Source: Chionoecetes opilio
Taxonomy: Eukaryota > Arthropoda > Malacostraca > Decapoda > Majidae
Length of the DNA: 64,000 nt
Reading direction: 5' to 3'
NCBI GenBank assembly: GCA_016584305.1
Contig: JACEEZ010005846.1
Coordinates: forward strand, 32,572 to 96,571
Part shown: positions 52,777 to 63,790 of the stretch, in pieces
Numbering within the stretch: the stretch's first letter is position 1
Layout: each line of letters begins with the position of its first letter
Translations under genes and position numbers: made by a program
The notes under the pieces: generated by a model
The model's input: the letters and a program-made list of their open reading frames with translations, nothing else
What the model was told of the DNA's origin: nothing
Databases searched by the model: none

Positions 52777-52904
52777 GCGATTGAGAGGAAATCGGTGACT
52801 GTGTTCTTTAATGCTGATTGCCACACATGTAGCCATTCCTCTGTTGTTGGTTTTGCCTTTTATATTACGTATGTTCTCTTGTTCTTATCCTAACCTAATT
52901 CTGG

Positions 52905-53160
52905 ATGGTGTGTGGGGTGATGGGTAATGGGTGAGTGAATGGGTGTGGTGTGATGGGTAATGGTTGAGTGAATGGGTCCGGGGTGATGGGTAATGGGTGA
53001 GTGAATGGTGGGGGTGATGGGTGTGGGGTGATGGGTAATGGGTGAGGAATGGGTGTTGGGTGATGGGTAATGGGTGAGTGAGTGGGTGGGGGAAGATGGG
53101 TAACGCGTGTGGGGTAATGGGTGAGTGAATGGGTGGGGGAAGATGGGTAACGCGTGAGTG
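52905..53160 (-). repeat. Minisatellite, complement of 50330-50690
   Basis: Units gggtaatgggtgagtgaatg, about 10 copies. Confidence 0.85.
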
Positions 53161-53629
53161 GAGGAATTCCTTCCCTTCTTTGATTCCTTATTTCTAGTCC
53201 AGTCAATATAGCTGATTTTTTGGCAGAACCTCAAACAAATTGCTAACAAAGGTTTTTAACTTGGATATTGGGCATGAATAACCTCTCTTTCGGATAAAAA
53301 AAGTTTACCAGAATTAACCTTGCCGAAAGGGTCAACGGCCGCCATCTGTAAATCCAACGGGAGATCTCCGACCCGCCGCCACAAACGGTTTTTTCCTCCT
53401 CTTATCATAATATTAAGCTGGGGAAAATTTTTAAAANTTTTTGTGTTGTGTGTTGTGTGTGTTGTTTGTGTGTGTTGTGTGTTGTTTGGGGGGGGGAGGG
53501 GGAGAATGTCGCACAAATGAAAAATTACGAACACTCCACCCCTTCTGGTCCTAGTGTAAAATAATATAAAATAAGATTAAAACAAAGAAAAAAAATTGCG
53601 TCTTGAACGTCACAAAGTCAATTCGGACA

Positions 53630-53826
53630 ATTTCTTTCCACCCCCCATCACCAAAACCACCAAAATCCCACAAAAAACCCAATAATTCCCACAGAAGCCC
53701 ACCAAAATACCCTGAAATATGGAGCTACAAACACGTCTTTACATAACCCTTAATAGACCCGTAATTAAAGGTGACACAAGGTTAACTACGCGCTATAAAG
53801 GTGTGGGAGTGTATGATAGTACTCAC
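53630..53826 (-). other. Intron-side flank of exon X, copy 3
   Basis: Same as 17070-17277 and 30610-30799. Confidence 0.75.
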
Positions 53827-53919
53827 TCGTTAGGTATTGTGGTGTATTCGATGATAACTACGTCTACATCGTCCGAATTGAAAACTATTGTCGACGTCCA
53901 TTTGTTGTGGGTCGGCCAT
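53827..53919 (-). pseudogene. Exon X copy 3, frameshifted
   Basis: ATG at 53919 opens [12 protein letters not shown] as in copy 1, but one extra base near 53880 shifts the frame and removes the acidic VVIIED block. A Glu codon is also altered. The donor GTGAGTAC at 53826 is kept. Upstream is the same gtggctgtgggaag...cgagcacgag leader as in copy 1, then a TCTG/CT tract. Confidence 0.6.
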
Positions 53920-53967
53920 CTTGGTGGCTGTGGGAAGACGCGAGCACGAGCACGAGTTGCGACTTGC

Positions 53968-54196
53968 TTTCTCTGTCTGTCTGTCTGTTTCTCTCACTCT
54001 CTGTCTGTCTGTCTATTTCTTTCCTTTTCTTTCTGTGTCTGTCTCTCTCTGTCTGTCTCTAGCTATTTCTTTTTTTTTCTTTCTGTGTCTGTCTCTCTCT
54101 GTATGTATGTCTGTCTCTCTCTCTTTTTCTCTCTCTGTCTGTTATTCCTCTCGTCTGTCTGTCTGTCTGTCTCTCGATCTCTCTCTGTCTGTCTGA
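53968..54196 (+). repeat. (TCTG)n/(TCTC)n microsatellite
   Basis: Occupies the same place relative to exon X as 17865-18566. Confidence 0.92.
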
Positions 54197-54199
54197 CCA

Positions 54200-54685
54200 C
54201 TATATCTCTTTGTCGGGCGCAGGCAGCTATGCAGCCTGGCAATTTCAAAACATTGTCACGTGAACAGTCCAGAGATGTAGTGGTCTATGCCCTAACCTAC
54301 ATCAATTTGCAGTTGGTTATTATTAAATGGGTGATCAATTTGTTAATACAGTTACCCCAGCATATGCCTCTTCAATTTTCCTGTCATGGCTGTTCACATT
54401 ATTTTCTCTCATACAGTATTGTTCTAACTACTTCATAAAATATATAAGACATCTAAATATTTAAAGAAAAATAGGTCTCATTCAACTTAATTAAAATTAG
54501 CATACAGTTTGGCATATGCTGCCACAGATAATAAATAATACGCATAGAAGTAAGGAATAATGAAAGACGCATGTAAGCAAAGCATCACCTTGTTGCACTG
54601 TTGCACACAGCATAAACGTCTTGTAAACACCAACCGCTCTTTGCAGAGGCGGTAAGCTTTGTGTACCTACTTACCAAATACCTAT
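54200..54685. other. Unassigned
   Basis: A plus-strand stretch from 54230 (MQPGNFKTLSREQSRDVVVY) is open and not repeat-like and could be an exon, but no partner or family is seen. The rest is AT-rich. The target-site copy CAAATACCTAT is at 54675-54685. Confidence 0.3.
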
Positions 54686-55156
54686 GCACTCTCCGAGGTA
54701 AACATCACCCCCCTCCCGCTGCCGCTCTCCACCGCCAAGCGTCTAATCTCCAAAAAATGCCGCTCCGCCTGTGATAGGTCGCTCGGCGACGCCCTCCGTG
54801 CCACCTCCATGGGTCAATACCGCACAGACTCCTCCCCGCACCCATGGATAAGACAAACGTCCCACGTCTTGGATGTCGCCCTCACCCGCCTGAGGATCGG
54901 TCACACAACACTCACAACACACCTGCATCGTCTGCAGCTCACGCCCGACCCGTACTGCCCCTGGTGGAGGAACGTCCCGGAGTCCATTGAGCACTTCCTG
55001 CTGCAGTGTCCTCGCTTCCACTCCCACCGACAACTTCTACGTGGTCAACTCATCGCCCTGAACGTCACCACCTATGACCTGCCCACCCTGCTGGCCGCCG
55101 CTGCCGTCCACCATCACAACGCCCCGCCGTCATCCGCCTCACCTGTGCCTTCCTGA
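54686..55156 (+). CDS. Non-LTR ORF2 C-terminal fragment
   Basis: The frame is open from the truncation to the natural stop. Carries the motif PYCPWWRNVPESIEHFLLQC, equivalent to HCPWCRNVPESIDHFLLQC at 12115-12567; the second Cys of the motif is Trp here, which would break zinc binding. No catalytic domain is present. A few substitutions separate the two copies, so the insertion is fairly young or from a close lineage. Confidence 0.85.
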   Translation, partial: ALSEVNITPLPLPLSTAKRLISKKCRSACDRSLGDALRATSMGQYRTDSSPHPWIRQTSHVLDVALTRLRIGHTTLTTHLHRLQLTPDPYCPWWRNVPESIEHFLLQCPRFHSHRQLLRGQLIALNVTTYDLPTLLAAAAVHHHNAPPSSASPVPS

Positions 55157-55260
55157 GGAAGACTAATCAACTCTCGAGACTGATTACTTCACGGCTGTAC
55201 ACCAGGGCGAATATCGTCGACTTCGACATCACTGCCCTTCAACAACAACAACAACAACAA
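54686..55260 (+). mobile_element. 5-prime-truncated copy of the RNase H non-LTR element, with 11-bp target duplication
   Basis: About 575 bases identical in order to the 3-prime end of the element at 11931-17066, ending in a (CAA)n tail. CAAATACCTAT occurs just before it (54675-54685) and just after it (55261-55271). Truncation at the 5-prime side with a target duplication is the product of target-primed reverse transcription. Confidence 0.92.
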
Positions 55261-55437
55261 CAAATACCTATTGCTAGCCCAAGTTTCCTGTGAAGCAAAA
55301 TAAATACCTATGAATGGAATATTTTGGCAGTTTTCCCTAATATTTACATGTGCATTACTATAATACATGTCTGTAGTGGATAAACTATTTACCTGATGTA
55401 TAATTGTTTATATTTCGGGGTGAATTGTTTAAAGAAA

Positions 55438-55862
55438 ATGGCTCAAGTCAGAACAAGGACAAAATCAAGTTCTCATTTGAGTAATCTTGTTGGCACTGGG
55501 CGGAAGCTGTTGGTGTCTGAACTGCCAACTGTGCGGATATCCTGAGGTATGGCATCGACTTGAGGGAGCAAAGTGAAGATGACAGGAGGAACTACCAATT
55601 GGACAAGCTGGTGAAGGACATCTACCCTGGTCTGATTTGTCAGTGGAGCAAAGCTAATGCTCTTTTCAAGCCACCTGTCATCAATGAAAAGGTGACCATC
55701 ATATCCAAGCTCAAGGAGGTCTGGAATCAGGCAGTGAAGGTTTCTCTTGGGAACGGCAAACTTGAAGCCAAAGAGAGGTTCATTGTCAAGTTAGACAAAT
55801 TATTTGATATTTTGACTTGTGTAACGCGGGAAATTACATTAATAGGGGAAGAGATGAAATAA
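55438..55862 (+). CDS. Exon of an arthropod multi-copy family (LDKLFDI domain), one frameshift
   Basis: ATG at 55438 (MAQVRTRTKSSSHLSNLVG) runs to about 55540, and after a one-base shift near 55545 the frame continues: DILRYGIDLREQ, then LVKDIYPGLICQWSKANALF, PPVINEKVTIISKLKEVWNQ and KLDKLFDILTC. This resembles, from memory, the N-terminal domain of uncharacterised arthropod proteins in which the LDKLFDI-x-C end is followed by a cysteine-rich part. The codon for that Cys is directly followed by GTAACG, a possible splice donor at 55825; otherwise the frame stops at 55862. Function unknown. The next exon is not seen, and a transposon begins 80 bases on. Confidence 0.5.
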
Positions 55863-55941
55863 CTTATAATTATCAATTAGCTAACGAGTAATTTTCCTCC
55901 ACTCCTCAGTCCTGAATCACTGGTTAGTGAGAGAGGGTTAT

Positions 55942-56061
55942 ACACTACCCTCCCGAGATTCACGCTATGCGAGTTTCGCGATCCTCGAGTTTCGCGCGGG
56001 AGTCCTAAATTCTTATCATCCCGACTTTCGCGCATTATATCCCCGAGTTTCGCTTTTTTTT

Positions 56062-56101
<40 letters not shown>

Positions 56102-57319
56102 TGCCTACAGCGCCGTTAGGCAGTGACCTCCAGGAGTGGGATGGTAGGCCCTGGAGATTAACTTGAGGGCTGTGATGGTTGGCCCTCGCCCGTGATGGCG
56201 CAGACAGAATTTCTATAGTGACGCCTGTGATTAGAGGCTCATGCCGCCCCCTGTATCCTCCGATGCACTCGCAATCGAAGGTAGAGCTAATGGGCAGCAT
56301 GTGGGTGTTCTTAGGCCACTCAACAGTGCAGAGAAAGATTTTAAGTGGATTTTACAGCCCTCATCAAGGATCGAGCTCAGATCACCGAGAACGCCACTCG
56401 GAGACTTTTTCTTCTTCTTGTGACCTTTTCTGCTTAGTATCACTTTGTAGGTCGTCTGTCAAGCTCGTGCTCGAGCTTGACATATATCTTGACGTTACCC
56501 ACTCTGCTACCGCCTCCCATAAGAGACGTACGGGACACATCTTCCTTCCTTCCTGCTTAGTATAGTATAATAATAGGCTTAGTATAGCTGTATGTAGTTT
56601 TGCTTTGTTTTTTTCCATTTGTTTGTGTTTTTCTCTACAGGAACAGCCGGTGTCACATAAGATAGGAACACCTCGAAATAAGTAGCACCTACCTTTCTAT
56701 TTACCACAAAATACTCCTTTATAAGTGATTAACCATGACGTGTGTGGTACTGTGGTTTCTGGAGGTACTGGAGGAGACAGGAGAGAAGAGAGGAAGGCAT
56801 TGTGACAGTGTTATTGTCGTATAAACACTGTCACACAACCATCAGCTGACAAGATATGTGTCAGGCTCACTCACTCAGACCAAAACAGCATCCGCTGGGT
56901 TGACTCCCAACTCAAGCTCAATCTCAAGCTCCTCTCCTCCTCCTCTTCTCTACGTAGTGTTGGCCGAAGCCACCACCCCGGGAAGCGGGTCACAAACCCT
57001 AGGCTAACACCCAGTACCCATTCACTGCTGGGTGGGGCAGGGGCTTGGGGCATTTTCAGGATATTTTTGGGGAAAAAAGTGAGTCTTATAAGCTGTAAAA
57101 TACGGTAGGTACACAGCCCTCAAGTTAACCTCCAGGGCCTACCATCCCACCCCTGGAGGTCACTGCCTAACGGCGCTGTAGGCACAAAAAAAAAAAAAAA
57201 AAAAAAACCCCGACTAAATAAGCATTTTTACAGGGTTTATAATACCCGAATTTCGTGATCCGCGAGTTTCGCGCTATGCCTCCGAAAGAAAGCAAAGCGC
57301 GAAACTCGGGAGGGTAGTG
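55942..57319. mobile_element. pogo/Tigger-like element with TA target duplication
   Basis: Inverted ends CACTACCCTCCCGAG(A/T)TTC at 55942 and the complement at about 57300-57319, flanked by TA (55940-55941, 57320-57321). The arms extend about 220 bases (shared cagcgccgttaggcagtgacc near 56109 and 57155). GT and A runs lie at mirrored places: (GT)n at 56068-56103 and A-run at 57186-57207. The interior (56165-57112) shows no transposase. Inner frames are short. Confidence 0.85.
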
Positions 57320-57520
57320 TATTTCCGAAACCCGTGGTAGTTGACCACGTATCGAAGCGAAGTGAGAAGGGGAGTTTAACGTCATGATAGCATTAGAAGC
57401 AGCCAGACGTTCGCTGAGTTAAGTCACCTGTGGGGAGGTGATATTCTCGCTCGTGGAAAAGGTATGTAAGAGAAGGTTTATAGGGTAGAGATGTAGGTGT
57501 GATTTACTGGTGATTCCTTT

Positions 57521-57602
57521 TGTTGACATAAGGAGTCCTTATGTCAACATAGGTAACATATTTCATTAGTCCTTATTAAGGACTAATGAAATATGTTACC
57601 TA
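57521..57602. repeat. Twin adjacent perfect palindromes
   Basis: First hairpin: 14-bp arms 57521-57534 and 57536-57549 with one central G. Second hairpin: 26-bp arms 57550-57575 and 57577-57602 with one central T. Both are perfect and they abut. They share the cctta/taagg core. Confidence 0.92.
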
Positions 57603-58200
57603 GGGTCCCAAAGTAGGAAGCCGTGGCGGACCTGATGGCCAGGAGGTCCCGAATTAGCAGTGGGTGGAACTACAGCGTATTACAGCCAGCCGTGTGAGGC
57701 AAAGGAGAGAGAAGGGAACAGAAAAAGAGTGAGAGGGAAACTTTGGAAGTGTGATAGACTACATTAGTATAGGATAACGGCTTGAGCACTGTGCGTGCGT
57801 ATCGTAATGTGGTAACAGTGCGACTGAAGTTACCAGAGATAACAAACTACATTAGGATAACGACTTGAGCACTAGGTTTTGCGTATCGTAGTTAGATAAC
57901 AGTACGACTGAAGTTAACAAAGATAACAAACTACATTAGGATAGCATACCTACTTTAGCACTACGCGTGCGTATCGTTAGGGGATAAGAAGACTTAGAAT
58001 TAAGACAACTTGTGAATGTAGACAAGTTAATTATTGATACAGCAAAGTGATAAATATATTAAGCCTGATTTATTAACGAATTATTATTTAGATCCAACCA
58101 GTTACTTACTTTATTTTCTCATATCTTTTATTTTTTTTCATTATATTTTTTCTCCCACTTAATGTGGGTGGTGGCAGCAGAGTAACCAGGACTGTGGAGC
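57603..58200 (+). other. LTR-like leader with 84-88-bp tandem repeat and possible primer-binding site
   Basis: ctacattaggataac...gtatcgta repeats start at 57758, 57846 and 57930. TGGTGGCAGCAGAG at about 58169-58182 resembles a primer-binding site complementary to a tRNA-Leu 3-prime end, and gag-like sequence follows. The other LTR is not seen, so the LTR call is tentative. Confidence 0.35.
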
Positions 58201-59014
58201 ACACATTCAATGTGGGCACCACATAAGGTGACAGCGGTTTGGATCCATTCGATGGATCCGCGTACCCACGTGCTGACTAACGCCTTGTTAGTTAGTTTTT
58301 TTTTGTCAAGTGCCAGTTACCTAGTGATCACATACTGTACAGTATGGTGTGTACAGAGTATAGGTGTACATATAGGTGTATAGAGTAGCATTAGTGACTA
58401 TGACTAGTTCGCTCAGACCGTGAGGAAGATGATCCTAACGTAACAGTAGGGAGCTTATAGAGTACCAGGATGACAGGGGAGAAGCGCGTTAATCACACAC
58501 AACTATCAGGGATGGGCGGCAGTGCAGGCCTTAGGAGGGCCGGGTTACCCACCGTAAATAGTAAATAGAATGCGTAAATCAATGTTGAGGCTTGGAAGAC
58601 GCCCCCAGCAAGTAAGCAACTTCGGAGGACTGTCTGGCCTTAATAACCACCATGGAAGCCCAACACTAGTTGGAAAATCAGGGAAATATAATTTTTTTAT
58701 TACGGAAGGGAATTATTTTTTTAAGATGGAGGATTAATGGGTTTTTTAGTAGAGGATTTGGAGGATTTCCTCCAAAAGGAAGCAAAGGGTAGAGAGCTTA
58801 AGAAGGAGGGTCCAAAACAATGCGAGCGATTCAAGTGGATGAGTCAATTAGAACAAGAAGTGGCAAGGACGAAAAAAACTGTTGAGTAGTTTTTGAAAAA
58901 TAAGGAGGAGGAGCAGGAAGTTAGGAGACCAGTGAGGTCATTGATAAAGCCTCGAGATGTAAGAGTGCTGAACCTCAGTGATTTACAGGGAATCGAAGCA
59001 GAGGGAAGGTTGAC

Positions 59015-60800
59015 AGTTTAGGCCCTTAAGTTGGGCCCTTAAGGTCAGGACAAGGTGAGGTCTTAAATACGGATGAGGATATGTGTAGGAGTCTAAATGA
59101 TTATTCTTAAGTGTTTTTACGGAGGAGGATACACAGACGATACCTGATAGTGAACAGATGTTCAAAGGAAGCGATGAGGAGAAACTCAAAGATATTGTGA
59201 TAACTAGGGAAATGGTGGAGGAGGGTATAGAAAAAATGAAAACATTTAAATCGCCAGGACCAGATGAAGTGTATCCCAGGGTATTAAAGGAATGCAAGGA
59301 GGTTGTTAGTGAGTCGTTAGTGCACATTTTTAGGAAATCGGTTGGGATAGGCGATGTGCCATTATTGTGGAGGAAAGGAAATGTTGTTCCCATATTTAAG
59401 AAGGGAGAGAGGGGGACTAAAGTCAAATTATCGACCCGTAAGTCTAACATCAGTGGTGGGTAAATTATTGGAATCTATTATTGCAAAAAACATTAGAGAG
59501 CACTTAGATAAACATAGTTTGATCAATGATTCACAACATGGATTCACCAAGGGTAGGTCATGTCTCACCAATTTATTGAGTTTTTATAGGAAAGTTTATG
59601 AGACGGCAGATAATGATAAGGATTATGATATAATATATCTGGACTTTAGTAAGGCATTTGACAAGTACCACACGAGCGACTCTTAAATAAGGTTAGGGCT
59701 CATGGTATAGATGGGAAGGTTCTTCATTGGATCAGAGCTTGGCTAAGTAATAGGCAACAAAGGGTTACAATTAATGGTTCCAAATCTGAATGGGGACTGG
59801 TGACAAGTGGAGTTCCACAAGGGTCTGTTTTGGGCCCATTACTATTTTTGATTTACATCAACGACTTGGATAGTGGGATTAGCAGTGATATCAGCAAGTT
59901 TGCTGATGATACTAAGTAGGTAGGATTATTGGATCACAGTCTGACGTAAACATATTGCAGGGAGACTTAGATAAACTTAACGAGTGGGCAGTCAGATGGC
60001 AGATGGAATTTAAATTGATAAATGTAGCGTTATGAATGTTGGTAGAAAAAACCCTGGTAATAGATACACCATAAGCAATGTATCGCTGAAAAGATCAGAA
60101 GGTGAAAAAGATCTTGGAGTGAGGGTGAGCCCAGACCTCCGACCTAGGAAACAATGTATTGAGGCCAGAAATAGAGCTAATAGAGTATTAGGATTCATTA
60201 CCAGAAGTGTTAAAAGTAGAAGTGCGGAAGTTATTCTAAAGTTATCTGGCTTAGTCAGGCCTCACCTGGGACTATGCAGTTCAGTTTTGGTCTCCATATT
60301 ACAGGATGGAATAGTGTTGTTAGAAAAAGTGCAGAGAAGGATGACCAAATGATACAAGGGATGCGTAACTTTAGTTATGAGAGGAGATTGAAGTTATTAA
60401 AATTACACTCACTCGAGAGACGCAGAGTAAGGGGGCGATCTGATAAAAGTTTTTAAGTGGATTAAAGGGATTTAATAAAGGAGAGGTAGGAAAAGTTCTT
60501 ACGGCTTTTAACCAGGGTAGAACAAGAAGTAACGGATTCAAGCTGGAAAAGCGTAGAATTTAGAAGGAAATAGGGAAAAACTGGTTCACAAATAGGGTGG
60601 TGAATGAGTGGAATGGTCTCAGTAGACAGGTAGTTAGTGCGAAAGTCATTAGGGAGTTTTAAAAGGGGGAGCTGGTAGGTTCATGGATGGGGAAAGGTGG
60701 AGTAGGTAGTGTTAGGTGACAGGAACTACCACGTGTAGGCCCGCAGCCTCTTGTAGCTTCCTTATTTTCTTATTTTTCTTATGTTCTTATGTTTTTCTTT
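59015..60800 (+). mobile_element. CR1 non-LTR retrotransposon, 3-prime 1.8 kb
   Basis: Continuous CR1 ORF2 text from the RT N-terminus to the C-terminal domain, then the 3-prime UTR and a tail of TTCTTATG-like units at about 60765-60790. It is inserted in the LTR retrotransposon. The 3-prime 450 bases match 17341-17786 very closely. Confidence 0.9.
59085..60460 (+). pseudogene. CR1 ORF2 reverse transcriptase, frameshifted
   Basis: Domain order: EEGIEKMKTFKSPGPDEVYP (K-SPGPD block), [44 protein letters not shown] (motif A), [20 protein letters not shown] (motif B), SKFADDTK (motif C, both Asp kept), WQMEF and the C-terminal [15 protein letters not shown]. Frames change near 59425, 59670, 59920 and 60020, and an in-frame stop follows FADDTK. 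The catalytic residues are present, but the product is interrupted. The endonuclease is missing because of 5-prime truncation. Confidence 0.85.
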
Positions 60801-61725
60801 CCCAAATAGAAAGTTTGTTCAGAGGATTTGGAGGAGCGAAAGAGGATAACTTAGACTAGAGTAGATCCGCAATTAGCATTATTGATACAGAATGCCCTTT
60901 CAGCATGATTTTAGATCATATAACACCTTAATTTTATTGGTTATGCGAAGAAACTAACAGACAATAATGTCCGCAGAATCCTTAACAGTATTTCTGAAGT
61001 CAGTATGACTGTATGGAAGATCCAAAAGGGACTTTGCAAATAAACTCAAATGCAAATACGCCATACTGGAGGCGAAGTCAAAACCAACCAGGAGAAATTC
61101 CCGTTAGGGATAAGATCATTAAACAAAACTGTTGAGAGGATTACCAAGCCACAGTAAAGAGAAATTAGAGCTTTTTATGGATGAACAAATCCTGTTGAAA
61201 AAATTCATAGAGAGAGTGGAGACCGAGAGGGCCATCATTATCGGAAGAGAGACTATAAGATACGCGGTAAACCCCAGCCCCGGCATTTTATCAAAAAATA
61301 ACACCCGCTTCCCAGAGTAGTCCTCCTAATAAACAGGAACAGTCACAGGGACTGTCAGCTAGTCAGTCAGAGGTAAGAGACTGCAAGCAAGATGGAAGGA
61401 ATGGGAGAGAATTACAAGATTTGGTAGTAGGTAGCGACCAGCAACTACCCAGTTCAGATTGGAGAAAAGGTTCCCAGACGTTTTGCCCTACTGTAGAATG
61501 AAAACCACTCAATCGCGGGACTGTCGAAGGGAAGCCAAGTAGCAACGCTTGTTTCGATTGTTGGAGAGTAGGATATAGGCGAGGCATTTCAAAGTTGTCC
61601 TGGGAGGAAAGTGAAATCCAGATGACTAGTTAAACATCGATCCCCAAAAATACCTTTAGCCATTAATGATCACGTCATGGAAGTTTTATTAGACACAGGA
61701 AGCGATATTCACAAATAAAAAAAGA

Positions 61726-62699
61726 GCGCAGCCTTAGTTTTACAACTTAAATAAGAACCCACAGAACATCCCTAGTTTAACCGGTATTGTGATGCCGGGG
61801 TTTTTTACGTTCCTGACACCTTTGGGTTGAATGATATTAATTTGTTAGATTTTTTCATTGACTAATAAAAATCTCCTCGTCACAACTGAATTGGGATGAA
61901 CTTATGGTTTAGTAAGGGGAAATGCTGCCACCAGTCCAGGCGAGTAGTCCTATGGTTTACTCCTGAACACGATTTACTATATGAGAAATTTTTGGGAGTC
62001 GGGGGGGTACTTATTATACACCGAGTAAGGCTGAAGCTCTTTTTGAGACGTGGGGAAGTTTCCATAACAAGGGAATAATCACCTGGGGTTTTTGCAATAA
62101 ACACAAGAAGCTATACTTTAAACATCATCCCGGTTTATTCACACGAAAGTTATTTCTCTTGTTTGAGAAAATTAGGTACATGTATAACTCAATTTTGGCG
62201 CAGGAAAGCTCTACAGAGATAACCTACCTCACTGAATTATATTCTTTGAACTACCATCTATGTCCGTATCAACTGAGCCACTATAGGTATTTCATGGAAT
62301 ATATATAGGAGAGGAAATGTAAGAGTAAGGGTTGGTTTGTGATTCACTGTACCATGTGCCTGGTTTCTTTTCGGCAGAGACACTCGCCAGAGCCTTGAAG
62401 GAAGCGGAGGAGAGACTCATTTTAAAAAACACTTATAAGGAAGGCAGGCCTCCTATGCGTTAATGAAAACCCAAACAACTGTAACCTATATATAGATATA
62501 TAGATAGATATTATAACAAGGAGGGGGGGGGGGGGAATAGGGGCGAGTTACTGCATATCTTACCTTGAAGGAAGTGAATGAGGGATGATGGTCGCCCTGG
62601 TCCCACAGAGGGAGAGGTTGGAAGATCAGCGGGAAAAAGGAAATGTTCGGATACTTATGAGGGGCTTCCCTGAGGGAATATAAGACTTCGAATGACTCT
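61726..62699. other. Remnant downstream of the protease, mostly unreadable
   Basis: A plus-strand frame at 61896-62078 (VVLWFTPEHDLLYEKFLG) may belong to the retrotransposon, but no pol motif is identifiable. A G-run of about 15 lies at 62521-62535. Confidence 0.35.
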
Positions 62700-63790
62700 T
62701 ATGGGGAGTTTTCTAATAAGCTCACGCTTCAAGCCTGTCTCTCAGGCTCTCACATCCTCAGCACTTTCAGGCTGAATGATCTATCATTTACCGTAAATTC
62801 TCTGTATTTTTGGGACATCAGAATTACCCTTCAATACAACAACTGAAACAGTTCTTAATAAAAAATGATTAAATTTATCATTTTATTTGTCTGCACTTGG
62901 TGAAAATATTGGCAAAACAATTGAATATTTTAAAAATCAATCTTAAAAATCGTCTTTTCATAAAAAAAAAACACAAGTTCAAGCAGAATGAGGCTTCAGG
63001 AAATATTACTTGTATGTAAGCATTCACTGAGTACCTGTTTTGGGTGTATTGTCTCTCTTGCGACGAACATTTAACCAAGAAGTAATTTAAGTGCTTGGCA
63101 CCTCAACGAACAGTCCGGGATGGAAGGGCAGTTGAGAGCGTTTGTTTACTATTTCCCTCTCGAAGACGAAAGTCTCCTTTATGTGGGAAACGGTATGTGG
63201 AGCGGATGCCACGAATATTCCAGTAGAGGATAGAGAGTGTGATGAGATAAGCGGGTGATAATATTAGGATGACAGTTTCTGGTATTGAGGAGTTAGGATA
63301 TCAGAGATATGAGCTGTTTAGGTAAGGAGGGGGGGCGCTGGCTGAGTTCCTACCGTGTGGTGTTACAGGAAAATGGATGGGTAAAAGATCTGCCCGGGGG
63401 GATGGTTTCAGTGGAGATGCTGAAAGCCACACTTGTTTTGGTTAAAATGTTCGTCGCAAGACAGACAGACACACCCAAAACAGGTACCCGTGAATGCTTA
63501 CATCAAATAGATATTTCCTAACCCTCATTTCTTGAACTTGCGTTTTTTAGAAAAGACGATTTTAAAATTGATTTTTTCAAATATTAAATGTTTTGCCAAA
63601 TATTTTCCCCAAAGTGCAGACAAAAAAATGATAAACTACATTTTTTTAAGAACTGTTTCAGTTTTTGTTTTGAAGGGTATTCTGATATGCCCCCAAAGAA
63701 ACGGGAATTAGGAAATGATAGTCATTCCCCCTGAAAGTGCTGAGGATGTAGAGCGCGGGGGACATCTGGCGGTTAGCTTGAAACTCCCCA
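62700..63790. repeat. Inverted repeat with about 330-bp arms
   Basis: 62745-63080 is the reverse complement of about 63440-63755. Shared blocks: catcctcagcactttcagg, gaaacagttctta, tttgtctgcactt, caaaacaattgaatatt, cacaagttcaag, acctgttttgggtgt and cgacgaacattt. The loop is about 360 bases. Homology is weaker outside the arms. The frames at 62878-63078 and 63309-63521 are part of it. Confidence 0.78.

Larger units (their letters stand above)
58460..61725 (+). mobile_element. Decayed LTR retrotransposon (Ty3/gypsy-like) gag-protease, split by CR1
   Basis: Before the CR1 insert, 58725-59010 gives a charged gag-like text (LVEDLEDFLQKEAKGRELKK, then KTVE and KPRDVRVLNLSDLQG). After it, 60850-60900 gives RVDPQLALLIQNALS in one frame, a gag block. 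Near 61550-61615 is a zinc-knuckle remnant (CFDCWRVG...). At 61672-61725, AINDHVMEVLLDTGSDI contains the DTGS catalytic triad of a retroviral-type aspartic protease. Stops and shifts are frequent; RT and integrase are not readable. Confidence 0.55.

Noticed and set aside
52895..53249. Pro/His/Thr-rich frames on the minus strand
   Set aside because: Minisatellite-encoded.
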